Positions 1 to 8,851 of a stretch of DNA of 64,000 nucleotides are shown in pieces. Source of the DNA: JANQGG01 sp964642175 (lineage in GTDB: Bacteria; Bacteroidota; Chlorobiia; Chlorobiales; Chloroherpetonaceae); assembly GCA_964642175.1 (NCBI GenBank), contig CAZXOK010000002.1:372001-436000 (forward strand), given 5' to 3'. The notes under the pieces were generated by a model. It worked only from the letters and a program-made list of their open reading frames with translations, was not told where the DNA came from and made no database searches. The first letter of the stretch is position 1. The number at the start of each line of letters is the position of its first letter. Made by a program: the position numbers and the translations under genes.

Positions 1-989
1 GGCAATGCTTTGGGGAAGCGAAACGAAATTTGAGAGAGATCTTCCTCGGGTGCCTCTAAATCGGCCTGGAGCTTTTGCAATTCACGAAGCCGGCTTTGAG
101 CCTGGCGCGCTTTGGTGGCTTTATAGCGGAACCGATCCACAAAGCTTTCCAGATGCTGGATCTTTTTCAGGTCGTTTTTGTATTTGGCCATGGATTGCTC
201 ATAGCGCTCAACTTTGGCAGATTCATAATAACTGAAATTGCCTTTGTATTCATGGATACGCTTAAATCCGATTTCATAGGTTTTTGTGGTAAGTTTATCG
301 AGAAAAAACCGGTCGTGAGAAACGATCACAAAACTGTGTTCATAACTGAGTAAATAATTTTCCAGCCAGCGCAAGGAATCAATATCCAGGTGGTTGGTAG
401 GTTCATCCAGAAGCAACAGGGTGGGATTTTGCAAAAGCAACTTGGCAATTAAAAGCCGCATTTGCCAGCCCCCTGAAAAAGCCTTCACTTTTTTATGAAA
501 ATCATTTTCAGAAAAGCCCAATCCCGCAAGAACTTTTTCGGAGTCGGATTGCATACGGTAACCACCCAGGCGGTCGAACTGCTGGGAGGCCTCTGAAAAA
601 TCATGGATCAATTGATGATAAGACTCGCTTTCGTGGTCGTGTTCGGGGGAAGCCAGCTCTGTTTCCATGCGGGCGATAGACTCTGAAAGCTCAAAGAGCT
701 TGTTATTGGCCTGAAGTGTGTATTGAAGCGCTGTTTTTTCCAGGTCGTCCCGGAAAGAAATTTCCTGGGGCAAGTAACCCAACGATGTACCGGAGGATTT
801 TAACATATCGCCGGTTACATGAAGGGTATGGCTGGTTTGCTCGTTGCTGATTAGTTTAAGTAAGGTGGATTTTCCGGTACCGTTTAAACCGACCAGGCCA
901 ATCCGGTCTTTATCACCAATTCTAAAGGAAGTATCAATAAGTAAATCTTTGGTCCCGACAGAGAGCGACAAATTTCTGGCTTCAAACAT
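1..989 (-). CDS. ABC-F family ATPase, partial (runs off left edge)
   Basis: Soluble ABC protein with no membrane segment. ABC-F proteins bind the ribosome and relieve stalls or antibiotic block. The ATG is at 989 and the frame stays open to base 1, giving about 329 residues. The Walker A motif GLNGTGKST lies near residue 35, the signature FSGGW near 170 and Walker B LLLLDEPTNHLD near 195. A charged, Arg/Lys/Gln-rich stretch then matches the linker between the two ATPase halves. The second ATPase domain lies outside the window. The DEPTNHLD form is typical of ABC-F and separates it from transporter ATPases. The Uup/YheS-like subtype cannot be settled without the missing half. Confidence 0.9.
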   Translation of the reverse strand, partial: MFEARNLSLSVGTKDLLIDTSFRIGDKDRIGLVGLNGTGKSTLLKLISNEQTSHTLHVTGDMLKSSGTSLGYLPQEISFRDDLEKTALQYTLQANNKLFELSESIARMETELASPEHDHESESYHQLIHDFSEASQQFDRLGGYRMQSDSEKVLAGLGFSENDFHKKVKAFSGGWQMRLLIAKLLLQNPTLLLLDEPTNHLDIDSLRWLENYLLSYEHSFVIVSHDRFFLDKLTTKTYEIGFKRIHEYKGNFSYYESAKVERYEQSMAKYKNDLKKIQHLESFVDRFRYKATKARQAQSRLRELQKLQADLEAPEEDLSQISFRFPKAL

Positions 990-1091
990 AAAAAGTGACC
1001 TAAAATATCAGCAAAAAATGGATGTAAATACAGACAGGTGTGAAAATACGAAGCTTGGGATGAAAAACAGAAGGAAAACTTAGCTGAACAA

Positions 1092-2054
1092 TTATTTGCC
1101 CACATTAAATTTTATCCAGCCTCTTGGACGCGGTTTGGTTACAGGTTGTCCGTTTAATGTAATATTGACGGCCTGGGCGCGGCCTACGGTAAGCTCAAAA
1201 CCACCTTTGGCTGTATATTGGCGTTCTTGATTAGGCAGGAGCAAAGCTTCGCTGGTTACAGACCCATCACCTGAGATCACTTTTACCCAACTGGTATCGG
1301 ACAGGGCTTTAATCGTTAATTGCTTTGAAGTGCCAGGGTTTGCGCTAACAGCTGAAGTGGTTGGGGCAACAGAAGCAGATTGGACAGCCGGTGTTGTGGT
1401 TTTAGGTGAAGTTGTTTTAGCCTCTGATGTTTTTTTATCGGCGCTACTGGCAACGGTTTTGGCCGCATCAGATCCGTTTTGATTCACAACCTCTGGTTGC
1501 TTTGAAGTTGTGCTTGGCGGGCTTGCAACAGCAACCGGTTGTGGTTCTGTGGTTTTAACCACAACAGTTGGTCCATCACCCGAGCCGTTGAATATAAATA
1601 AGATAAGGCCAATGAGAAAGACGAGCCCAAAAGCAATCCCACCATACAAACCCCATTGTTTTAAAGTCATATGGCTGATATCAAAACTTGGGTGCCCGTT
1701 CTGGTTTTGATTAGATTTTACCAGATCGTGCAGAGCTTCGTCTGTAAGTATATCGAGTTCTTCTCGACAGTTTTTGAGCATATTTTCATCTACCTGCAAA
1801 TATTGCCCATAGACTTTTAACATGGCATATACATAAGGGGCAGGAAGAAATTTGAAGTCGTTTTGCTCAAGTTTAAGTAAGTATTCGGGTTTAATGCGGG
1901 TCTGTTGGCTAATAGAATCGACAGTAATATTCTTTTCTTTTCTAAGAGAAGTCAGGGTGGAGGATATATTTTCTAAATTTGATCGGTTTTTTTGTTGCGT
2001 GTCCAACATATTTGGGTTAAACTTTATCTCAACATCATCAAAATCTGAGTTCAT
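1092..2054 (-). CDS. RodZ-like helix-turn-helix membrane protein
   Basis: 320 residues. Residues about 28-95 form a Cro/C1-type helix-turn-helix (LRKEKNITVDSISQQTRIKPEYL). One membrane span follows at about 134-155, then a low-complexity Ser/Thr/Pro/Lys linker at about 165-240, then a C-terminal beta-rich domain resembling DUF4115 (about 245-320). This is the layout of RodZ, which links MreB filaments to the elongation machinery: cytoplasmic HTH, single span, periplasmic tail. In this family the HTH binds protein rather than DNA. It lies about 100 bp from the ABC-F gene on the same strand and is divergent from recQ. The architecture is clear; the exact role is inferred from the family. Confidence 0.8.
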   Translation of the reverse strand: MNSDFDDVEIKFNPNMLDTQQKNRSNLENISSTLTSLRKEKNITVDSISQQTRIKPEYLLKLEQNDFKFLPAPYVYAMLKVYGQYLQVDENMLKNCREELDILTDEALHDLVKSNQNQNGHPSFDISHMTLKQWGLYGGIAFGLVFLIGLILFIFNGSGDGPTVVVKTTEPQPVAVASPPSTTSKQPEVVNQNGSDAAKTVASSADKKTSEAKTTSPKTTTPAVQSASVAPTTSAVSANPGTSKQLTIKALSDTSWVKVISGDGSVTSEALLLPNQERQYTAKGGFELTVGRAQAVNITLNGQPVTKPRPRGWIKFNVGK

Positions 2055-2088
2055 ATAAACGCTATAGTAAAAAAACTACACAATTGCT

Positions 2089-2119
2089 AAAACTTTTCTA
2101 TAAAGTAAAGAAAAGTTTT
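2089..2119. promoter_or_regulatory. Inverted repeat between divergent genes
   Basis: A perfect 11-bp inverted repeat, AAAACTTTTCT at 2089-2099 and its complement at 2109-2119, with a 9-nt spacer. It lies in the 193-bp gap between the starts of the RodZ-like gene and recQ. Since both genes run away from it, a terminator role is unlikely, and an operator or a leader hairpin for the RodZ-like gene is possible. No known regulator site is recognised. Confidence 0.4.
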
Positions 2120-2247
2120 GGTTAATATCAATGCTTTATGATGTCAAACAAGCTAAAATATTACAATTATTGCATGTAAGCCATGCTTTTTTCAGCTTTT
2201 GACAGGGGTTCAAATTTTATATGCAAGGATTATTTCTGATTCCTTAA

Positions 2248-4014
2248 ATGTATCCTTCCTCAAATTCGTCGCAAAAGACCATTCAAGACGCAAAAAAAAT
2301 ACTTAAAGGTGTTTTTGGGTATCCGGATTTTCGCGAGGGGCAACAGCAGGTAATACAAAGCATTCTTGGTGGTCAGGATACACTGGCAATTATGCCAACC
2401 GGTCAGGGCAAGTCGCTTTGTTACCAGATTCCTGCCTTAATGCTTGATGGCTTAAGCCTGGTTATTTCGCCCCTCATTGCCTTAATGAAAGACCAGGTGG
2501 ATCATCTGAAAGCGCTCAACTACCCGGCCCGGGCATTGAACAGCCAATCTTCATCTTACGAAAACGAGATCACGGCCAGGCAGATTAAAGACAAGTCGTT
2601 GAAACTGCTTTTTGTGGCCCCCGAGCGATTGGAAAGCGAAGGTTTTCGAGACTTGCTCAGATCTACCACATTAGCCCTGCTTGCCATCGATGAAGCACAT
2701 TGTATATCGGAGTGGGGGCATGATTTCAGGCCAACCTATCGAGATATTATCACCCATTTATCACCACTTATGAAGGAATCGATGCCGGTAAAGCTTGCTC
2801 TTACCGCAACGGCCACCAAAGAGGTGGTTGCCGATATCCAGACATCGTTAAAAATGCAGAAGCCCAGGGTATATATCGGCGGGTTTGATCGGAAAAATCT
2901 TAGCTTCTCGGTTTTTGATCTTGAAAATAAACGCAAAAAGCTCCTTCAAATCCTCAAGGTTGTAGCAGGCCCGGCCATTATTTACACCAGCAGCCGACAA
3001 CGCGCCGAAGAGCTTGAAGGCTTTTTAGATCAGCATCGCGTTCCGGCTAAAGCATATCATGCGGGTTTATCCGACCAGGCCAGGAGTGCCATTCAATCGG
3101 CATTTTTCCAGGATCGATTCAGGGTAATCTGTTCAACCAATGCTTTTGGTATGGGCATCAATAAACCCGATGTTCGAGTTGTGATACATTATGATCTCCC
3201 CGATAACATAGAAGCTTACTACCAGGAAGCCGGCCGGGCAGGCCGCGATGGCAGAAAAAGCTATGCGGTATTGCTTTATACCCCATCAGATATCAAGCGC
3301 CAGGAGTACATCCTGGAACATATGTACCCAAACAAAGAAGAGGTGTTCAGAGCTTATCAGGCGTTGAGATTTTTTAAACCGGGCTCCGGGTTCTGGATCA
3401 GTTTTACACTTCAGGAATGGCTGGACAAGTTAGATCAACATCAAACCAAACCTTTTTCGCTTTTTAAACTTCAATCTGTTTTAGATCTCCTGGTGCGGCA
3501 GGAATTGGTTACAGTGCATCCGGACACCAAATCAAAACAGTGGCGAATTCGGGTTTTGGTTGAACGGGGCATTTTAAAAGAATGGATCAATGCTTCCGGC
3601 GGCGCGCAACATAAAAAACTCTTTGATGGCTTGTTGCGGCAATTTGGTGACAGCTGTTTTTACCACTATAAGGCCTTCAACCTGGAAGCGCTTTCAGAGA
3701 AAAGCGGGCTTGGTTTGGACGATATTAAGCCATTGCTTCGGTTGTGGTTACAACATCGCCTGATCGATCTTAAGGAAAGCGACGTGATAGATCTGAAGTT
3801 GAACAGCGGCATGATCCCCATAGAGAAACTGCCCATTGATTGGGGAAAAATTGAACACCGAAAACAGGTGGTTCACGATAAATTCAAACAGGTGAAACGC
3901 TATATCGCTTATACAAAGTGCCGCAGAAATTTCATTTTAGATTACTTCGGCGAAACACACTATTCGGAAAAATGCGGTATTTGCGATAATTGTACCGGAC
4001 GCCATCGCTCATAA
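2248..4014 (+). CDS. recQ: RecQ-type ATP-dependent DNA helicase
   Basis: 588-residue 3'-5' DNA helicase of recombination and repair. The N-terminal half carries the superfamily 2 core: Walker A MPTGQGKS, the DEAH box IDEAHCISEWGHDFRP with the RecQ aromatic loop, TATAT (motif III), and QEAGRAGRDG (motif VI). The four zinc-binding cysteines (C558, C576, C579, C582) lie at the extreme C-terminus. In E. coli RecQ the zinc domain is instead followed by winged-helix and HRDC domains. The region between core and zinc site could hold a rearranged winged helix, and no HRDC domain is present. This short form is, as I recall, common in Bacteroidota. The gene converges with uppP, overlapping by 6 bp. Confidence 0.95.
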   Translation: MYPSSNSSQKTIQDAKKILKGVFGYPDFREGQQQVIQSILGGQDTLAIMPTGQGKSLCYQIPALMLDGLSLVISPLIALMKDQVDHLKALNYPARALNSQSSSYENEITARQIKDKSLKLLFVAPERLESEGFRDLLRSTTLALLAIDEAHCISEWGHDFRPTYRDIITHLSPLMKESMPVKLALTATATKEVVADIQTSLKMQKPRVYIGGFDRKNLSFSVFDLENKRKKLLQILKVVAGPAIIYTSSRQRAEELEGFLDQHRVPAKAYHAGLSDQARSAIQSAFFQDRFRVICSTNAFGMGINKPDVRVVIHYDLPDNIEAYYQEAGRAGRDGRKSYAVLLYTPSDIKRQEYILEHMYPNKEEVFRAYQALRFFKPGSGFWISFTLQEWLDKLDQHQTKPFSLFKLQSVLDLLVRQELVTVHPDTKSKQWRIRVLVERGILKEWINASGGAQHKKLFDGLLRQFGDSCFYHYKAFNLEALSEKSGLGLDDIKPLLRLWLQHRLIDLKESDVIDLKLNSGMIPIEKLPIDWGKIEHRKQVVHDKFKQVKRYIAYTKCRRNFILDYFGETHYSEKCGICDNCTGRHRS

Positions 4015-4860
4015 TGCTTCCAAAACACCCATTTGCAGCAAGACCAGTAAAATCACACCAAGCACTATCCGGTAGATAATAAAGATATAGGTAGAGTGCT
4101 TTTTAAGATAATCCAGCAAAAAAGCAATGGACGCATAACCCACGATCCCGGAAACTACCGTGGCCACAGCCAGGTTTAACAGTCCTTGTTCGGAGTTCTG
4201 AAGTTCAGGAAAGACTTTCACCAACTGGTAAATACCGGCAGCAAAAACAGCAGGCAGAGATAAGAGAAATGAAAACCGTGCTGCGGTTTCACGGGTCATT
4301 TTCATGAATAAACCTCCGGTGATGGTTGTGCCTGAGCGTGAAGAGCCGGGAATTAAGGCCAGGCTTTGGGCCAAACCAACCACGATGGCATCCTGCCAAC
4401 TCAACTGATCGAGGGTTTTCAGACTCTGACCTTTAGACTCAGCTTTTTTTATGAGCATTTCAGCCACCATTAAAATCAGGGCAAGTATTATCAGGGAACA
4501 GCTGATAACATAAAGCGAGCGGAGAGAGGTTTCAATTTCATCTTTGAACAAGAGGCCAAACGCCACAATAGGTATGGTGCCGATTGCGATCATCCAGCCC
4601 ATTTTGGCATCCTGGTTTTCGAATGGGGCACCCGAGAACAAGCCTTTAAGGGTTGCCAGGCTGATCCGGTAAATATCCTGGTAAAAATAGATCAGAACCG
4701 CTGCCAGTGTTCCGATCTGGATGATGGCACCGAAGGCAGCGCCGGGATCTTCCCAGCCAAATAATGCGGGAACAATAAGTGTGTGAGCCGAGCTACTGAT
4801 GGGTAAAAACTCAGTCAGCCCCTGGACAATGCCGAGGATAATGGCCTGAAAAAGAGTCAT
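4009..4860 (-). CDS. uppP: Undecaprenyl-diphosphatase UppP/BacA
   Basis: 283-residue integral membrane phosphatase that converts undecaprenyl diphosphate to the monophosphate, recycling the lipid carrier for peptidoglycan and other envelope polymers. The two family signatures are visible: GLTEFLPISSSAH near residue 15 and LIPGSSRSGTTI near residue 170, which together form the active site with its Glu, His and Arg. Multiple hydrophobic segments run through the whole length, and the size matches BacA (about 270). Overexpression gives bacitracin resistance in other bacteria. It is divergent from the Pif1-like helicase gene with 116 bp between starts. Confidence 0.96.
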   Translation of the reverse strand: MTLFQAIILGIVQGLTEFLPISSSAHTLIVPALFGWEDPGAAFGAIIQIGTLAAVLIYFYQDIYRISLATLKGLFSGAPFENQDAKMGWMIAIGTIPIVAFGLLFKDEIETSLRSLYVISCSLIILALILMVAEMLIKKAESKGQSLKTLDQLSWQDAIVVGLAQSLALIPGSSRSGTTITGGLFMKMTRETAARFSFLLSLPAVFAAGIYQLVKVFPELQNSEQGLLNLAVATVVSGIVGYASIAFLLDYLKKHSTYIFIIYRIVLGVILLVLLQMGVLEAL

Positions 4861-4976
4861 ATTGGTTTTTTGATTTTATTTAGCCCAAGATAAGAAACCC
4901 GTTTAAATTCCGCTGAAATATTTCGTATCTAAACTTTTAAATTCTGAAAAACCCGCATCTTGAGCAGCCCAAAAAC

Positions 4977-6368
4977 ATGGCAAAAGCAAAACGGCGAGTA
5001 ATTGGCCCGGATACCGGGAAAATGGGACAGATCAGCCTGAAAAAACCTTCCAGTAAAAAGGCAGACCTTAAAACCAATGGTGGTTTTGAGCACCTGGAGA
5101 TGACCGACGAGTTTCTAAAGGCCCTGCACTTAATGGAACATTCCCCGGATTGCCTGTTTATAACCGGGAAAGCCGGTTCGGGAAAATCAACGCTTCTGGA
5201 TGTTTTTAAAACCAAAACCAAGAAAAATATTGCAGTTCTGGCGCCCACAGGCGTGGCTGCTTTAAATGTTGGGGGGCAGACCATTCACTCGTTTTTTAAA
5301 TTTCCGCCGGGTTTGCTCACACCCGACCGTATCAGAACCACCCGCAACAAAAAGCTATACAAAAACCTTGAAGCATTGGTTATCGATGAAGTTTCCATGG
5401 TGCGGGCAGATATGCTCGACGCCATTGACGGGTTTTTAAGGCTGAACGGAAAGGATAAAGCCAGGCCTTTTGGCGGAATTCAAATGATCTTTATCGGCGA
5501 TCTATTTCAGTTACCACCGGTTACTTCTTCTGAGGCTGAAGCCAGTTACCTGGAAACGTACTATCAGAGCCCGTATTTTTTTAGTGCGCATGTTTTCCGG
5601 GAGATCGGGCTGAGAATTGTGGAATTTGAGAAGGTCTTTCGTCAGAAAGACGACCATTTTCTGGATATTTTAAATGCTATCCGAACCCAAAGCATGACTT
5701 ATCAGGAATTTGAACTTTTAAATTCCCGTTACATGCCAAGGTTTATGCCGCCAAAAGATTCCTTCTACATGACCCTTTGCAGCACAAACAGCCTGGCTGC
5801 AAAAATCAACACCTGGTATCTTAATCAGTTAAACACGAATAGTTTTAGGTATGAAGCCGATATAGAAGGCGAGTTCAACCAAAAAGTATTGCCAACCGAC
5901 GAGCAATTGATGCTTAAAGAAGGCGCACAGGTTATGTTTGTCAAAAACGATCCCGATAAACGATGGGTAAACGGAACGCTTGGAAAAGTTTTATCGCTGT
6001 CGGAAAATGCCATCGAGGTTGAACTTGAAAAAGATGGCTTGCGCAGAACGGTTGAAGTTCAGAAAGTCAATTGGGAAATGATGGCCTATTACGTGGATAA
6101 TGAAACCAAAGAGGTTTTGGCCGAACCTATTGGCATTTTTACCCAATATCCCCTGAAATGTGCCTGGGCAATAACCATTCATAAAAGCCAGGGTAAAACC
6201 TTTGAGCATGTGATCATTGATCTGGGCCGCGGGGCGTTTGAGCACGGGCAGACTTACGTGGCTTTAAGCCGGGCAACCTCCCTGGAAGGGATCGTTTTAA
6301 AAAGACCGATCTCAGAAACCGATCTGATTTTTGATCATCAAATCCTTGATTTTATGCAGCAGGTTTAA
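4977..6368 (+). CDS. Pif1/RecD-like superfamily 1 helicase
   Basis: 463-residue ATP-dependent 5'-3' DNA helicase of the Pif1 type. A Lys-rich leader of about 40 residues precedes the core. Motifs are Walker A ITGKAGSGKST (about residue 63), APTGVAALNVGGQTIHS (motif Ia), Walker B VIDEVSMVRADMLD (about 140), IGDLFQLPPV (motif III), and the C-terminal UvrD-like box AITIHKSQGKTFEHV plus YVALSRATSLEGI. Bacterial Pif1 enzymes unwind G-quadruplexes and assist replication fork passage. No HRDC or other accessory domain follows the core. It stands alone as a transcription unit, so the exact job here is not shown by context. Confidence 0.88.
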   Translation: MAKAKRRVIGPDTGKMGQISLKKPSSKKADLKTNGGFEHLEMTDEFLKALHLMEHSPDCLFITGKAGSGKSTLLDVFKTKTKKNIAVLAPTGVAALNVGGQTIHSFFKFPPGLLTPDRIRTTRNKKLYKNLEALVIDEVSMVRADMLDAIDGFLRLNGKDKARPFGGIQMIFIGDLFQLPPVTSSEAEASYLETYYQSPYFFSAHVFREIGLRIVEFEKVFRQKDDHFLDILNAIRTQSMTYQEFELLNSRYMPRFMPPKDSFYMTLCSTNSLAAKINTWYLNQLNTNSFRYEADIEGEFNQKVLPTDEQLMLKEGAQVMFVKNDPDKRWVNGTLGKVLSLSENAIEVELEKDGLRRTVEVQKVNWEMMAYYVDNETKEVLAEPIGIFTQYPLKCAWAITIHKSQGKTFEHVIIDLGRGAFEHGQTYVALSRATSLEGIVLKRPISETDLIFDHQILDFMQQV

Positions 6369-6506
6369 TGCCATTACAAGCAACGCAAAGACTGGGGGCC
6401 GGTTAAGTTAAATCTTTATTAGCTTCTGATTTTGGTTTAAAAAATCAATCAAAATTTGTACTTTCTCCCTAACAATCACCCACCTTGGTGCCAGAGAAAT
6501 AATCCA

Positions 6507-7961
6507 ATGAAAACCATATGTCGTATGACAAAATTTATCTATGTCCTGGTAGTATTTCTAACCGCATCCTTTGCTGAATATCCAAGCTCACAAAATTCTG
6601 AACTTTATGCGGCAAGCAAAGCGGTATATAATGCACAGAAAAAGCTGAAAAAACTTCAGCGCGATTACAAGAAGATCAAACGTGATATCCGAAAGAAAGA
6701 ACGCCGTGCTTTAAAAAAGGTTAAACGTCCCAAAAAGAGCACATACAGCAATCAGGAGGCTTATCAAAACGCACTTGAGCGTTATATCAAAAAGCGTGAA
6801 GCGGTTCAGCATCGTTATGAAAAGCTTAAGAACAAGCGTCTGAATCAGAAGCAGCGCCAGATCATGAGGATATTGAATCGAGAGTATACCGAAAGAGTTA
6901 AAGTATACTTAAGAAAGTATGATCCGGAAACGGGCACTTTTCCTGTAAAAGTGCATGGTGCCAGGCGATATTTTTCGGCAAACATCGAAGTGCCCGAAGA
7001 AGAGGCTTCAGATTTCAAAAAGAACTTTCGAAAAGCAAAATCCTGGGGCACATTTCGTATTGTTGAAACCCGGAGGCCTTATCTGGTAGCAGCTAAAACT
7101 TATGTAAACGGGAAAAAATACAAAGTAAAAGTACCCCTGGCCTATCATAAGTTTCTAACACACACATTTCCAGGTGGTAATCCATCTTTTACCAGGAGCC
7201 TCAACGATAAATACCTGGTTATTGCCGGAGGAAGTGCTTTTAAAGGCAGCCGGCTGGAAGTATGGGATATGAGTATCTGGCGGAATTTATTTTCTGTTGA
7301 AAGTGATCCGGATGATGAAAAAACAGATTTTTGGGCCAGTGCCGCTACCTTTGATCCAAAAGGTAAATTTCTTGTGGCCGGTGGAACAAAACCCAGGCTG
7401 CGCTCAAAACCAATTTCCAGGATCTATAACACCCGCAACTGGGATGAGATAACCACTGTAGAAGGCAGCCACGCCAAATTTTCAGAAGATAGTCAGTATA
7501 TGATCACCCAATCCCTTTACAAGCAGCGCAAAGCCTGGGAAGTGGGTTCGTGGCAGGATATCCGCAACAGGTTCACAACCGATTACGAGTTTGATGACTG
7601 GATGGATACCCTGAAAATATGCCGTGTCTGCGATGAGGGATTGATCTCATCAAGTCATTTTTCTATACAACTGGCCGATCGGGACCAGATTGTTTTAGTT
7701 GATAATAACAGCGGCCAGGAGGCTGCCAACATAAAACTTAAAACCCGTTATAAAAATCCACCCTCTGATCTGAAAACCACGAAAGCTATTGTGGTTTCAC
7801 GCTCAAAAGAGTTTTATGATGCCGAGATATTTACCGGATTTACACCTGATGGTAATAACCTGATCCGGGCTTACACGCATACCTATCCGCACGAAGGCGG
7901 CCGGGGATACCAAACTCATATTGAGATCTGGCGATTGTTGTGGAGTAAGAAAAATTTCTGA
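6507..7961 (+). CDS. Secreted coiled-coil plus WD40-like protein, function unknown
   Basis: The frame opens at 6456, but the ATG at 6507 (or 6525) gives a proper signal peptide (Lys, hydrophobic TKFIYVLVVFLTASFA, then cleavage), so 484 residues are preferred. Residues about 30-140 are very rich in Lys/Arg with a heptad-like coiled coil. The rest carries beta-propeller-like strands, for example YLVIAGGS...LEVWDMSIW and FDPKGKFLVAGGT, similar to WD40/PQQ repeats, but no complete repeat set is evident. It is probably periplasmic or surface-exposed. I do not recognise the family. A strong terminator follows at 7967. Confidence 0.7.
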   Translation: MKTICRMTKFIYVLVVFLTASFAEYPSSQNSELYAASKAVYNAQKKLKKLQRDYKKIKRDIRKKERRALKKVKRPKKSTYSNQEAYQNALERYIKKREAVQHRYEKLKNKRLNQKQRQIMRILNREYTERVKVYLRKYDPETGTFPVKVHGARRYFSANIEVPEEEASDFKKNFRKAKSWGTFRIVETRRPYLVAAKTYVNGKKYKVKVPLAYHKFLTHTFPGGNPSFTRSLNDKYLVIAGGSAFKGSRLEVWDMSIWRNLFSVESDPDDEKTDFWASAATFDPKGKFLVAGGTKPRLRSKPISRIYNTRNWDEITTVEGSHAKFSEDSQYMITQSLYKQRKAWEVGSWQDIRNRFTTDYEFDDWMDTLKICRVCDEGLISSSHFSIQLADRDQIVLVDNNSGQEAANIKLKTRYKNPPSDLKTTKAIVVSRSKEFYDAEIFTGFTPDGNNLIRAYTHTYPHEGGRGYQTHIEIWRLLWSKKNF

Positions 7962-7966
7962 CAAAG

Positions 7967-8005
7967 AAAAAAGGCCTAAGGGTTAAACACCAAAGGCCTT
8001 TTTTT
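7967..8005. terminator. Bidirectional rho-independent terminator
   Basis: The stem AAAAAAGGCCT (7967-7977) pairs with AGGCCTTTTTT (7994-8004) around a 16-nt loop. A-tract and T-tract on either side allow it to serve both the gene ending at 7961 and the minus-strand gene ending at 8036. Confidence 0.85.
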
Positions 8006-8035
8006 ATTTGGACTGTCCCGTCCTGTCTTTGTTTT

Positions 8036-8542
8036 TTACTGATCTCTCCACCGGCTCTGCATTGGATGAAAAGGATTGTATCCCATAGCATTATAGCGTT
8101 GGTAGGATACTCCCATTAAAAGATTCTTAAAAGGCCGATAGGTAAGAGAGGCATTTTTTAAGTACACCCCTGTAAAGGCATCTGTTCCGAATCCGTATTG
8201 AGCCTGCTTATCCGAGGCACCAAAGGGCTGATGCATCATGCCGATATCTGCTCTCAGGACGAGTGGAAAATCAAAAGCGTATGTCATGGTATTGACATAT
8301 TCCCCAACCGTGTTGTTCATCATTGAATTGTACTCAAGGCTATAGCTGTGCGACATCCTGAAATGCTCGGGATCCAACAGGGTATTAAACAATGAACCAC
8401 CCTGATCCATTGAAGGCGATGCCACCAGCATCGATGAGGCATTATCAATACTATGATCGGGCAGATCTCGCTTTAATTGAGCTTGAGAAATGGCCGGTAC
8501 AAGTATTATCAGAGAAATGATCAATAGTAATTTGAAATTCAT
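8036..8542 (-). CDS. Small exported protein, probable outer-membrane beta-barrel
   Basis: 168 residues with a clear signal peptide (MNFKLLLIISLIILVPAISQA, cleavage near residue 21). The mature part has alternating strands typical of outer-membrane barrels: FRMSHSYSLEYNSM, VNTMTYAFDF, LVLRADIGMMHQPF, LKNASLTYRPF, LLMGVSYQRYN. At under 150 mature residues it would form a small barrel or a truncated one. No family is recognised. It shares a bidirectional terminator with the gene before it and is divergent from the outer-membrane gene at 8852. The call rests on the signal peptide and strand pattern only. Confidence 0.65.
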   Translation of the reverse strand: MNFKLLLIISLIILVPAISQAQLKRDLPDHSIDNASSMLVASPSMDQGGSLFNTLLDPEHFRMSHSYSLEYNSMMNNTVGEYVNTMTYAFDFPLVLRADIGMMHQPFGASDKQAQYGFGTDAFTGVYLKNASLTYRPFKNLLMGVSYQRYNAMGYNPFHPMQSRWRDQ

Positions 8543-8851
8543 GCTTCTATTATTCTGAGGTGCTGTACAGTTATCTGATAATAAAACATACTGTTTTGAA
8601 AATCAATTCAAATACCAATACTTACGAAAATATAATTCTTTGTGCTCGGAATTTGAATCTATGAACATCGTTCGTTAAAAAAACCTGCAGTAAATGTAAA
8701 TAAGTTCAACAGTTCATAAGTGTAAGGCAATATAATTTTGATGCATATCAATTCGGCATTAACAAAATTATGTTATATTTACTCTGCAATACAAAGGTTG
8801 TATTGCAATTCATTCGTGCTTAATAAAAAAACTTAAACTCAGGACAAGCAA
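8543..8851. other. 309-bp divergent intergenic region with a leader hairpin
   Basis: AT-rich gap between two divergent envelope genes. No small gene is supported. A TATATTTA box at 8774-8781 resembles the Bacteroidota -7 element (TAnnTTTG) but has no convincing -33 partner. A perfect 10-bp inverted repeat, TGCAATACAA and its complement at 8785-8807 with the 3-nt loop AGG, follows directly. If that box is the -7 element, transcripts of the 8852 gene would begin at or within this stem-loop. Confidence 0.45.
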
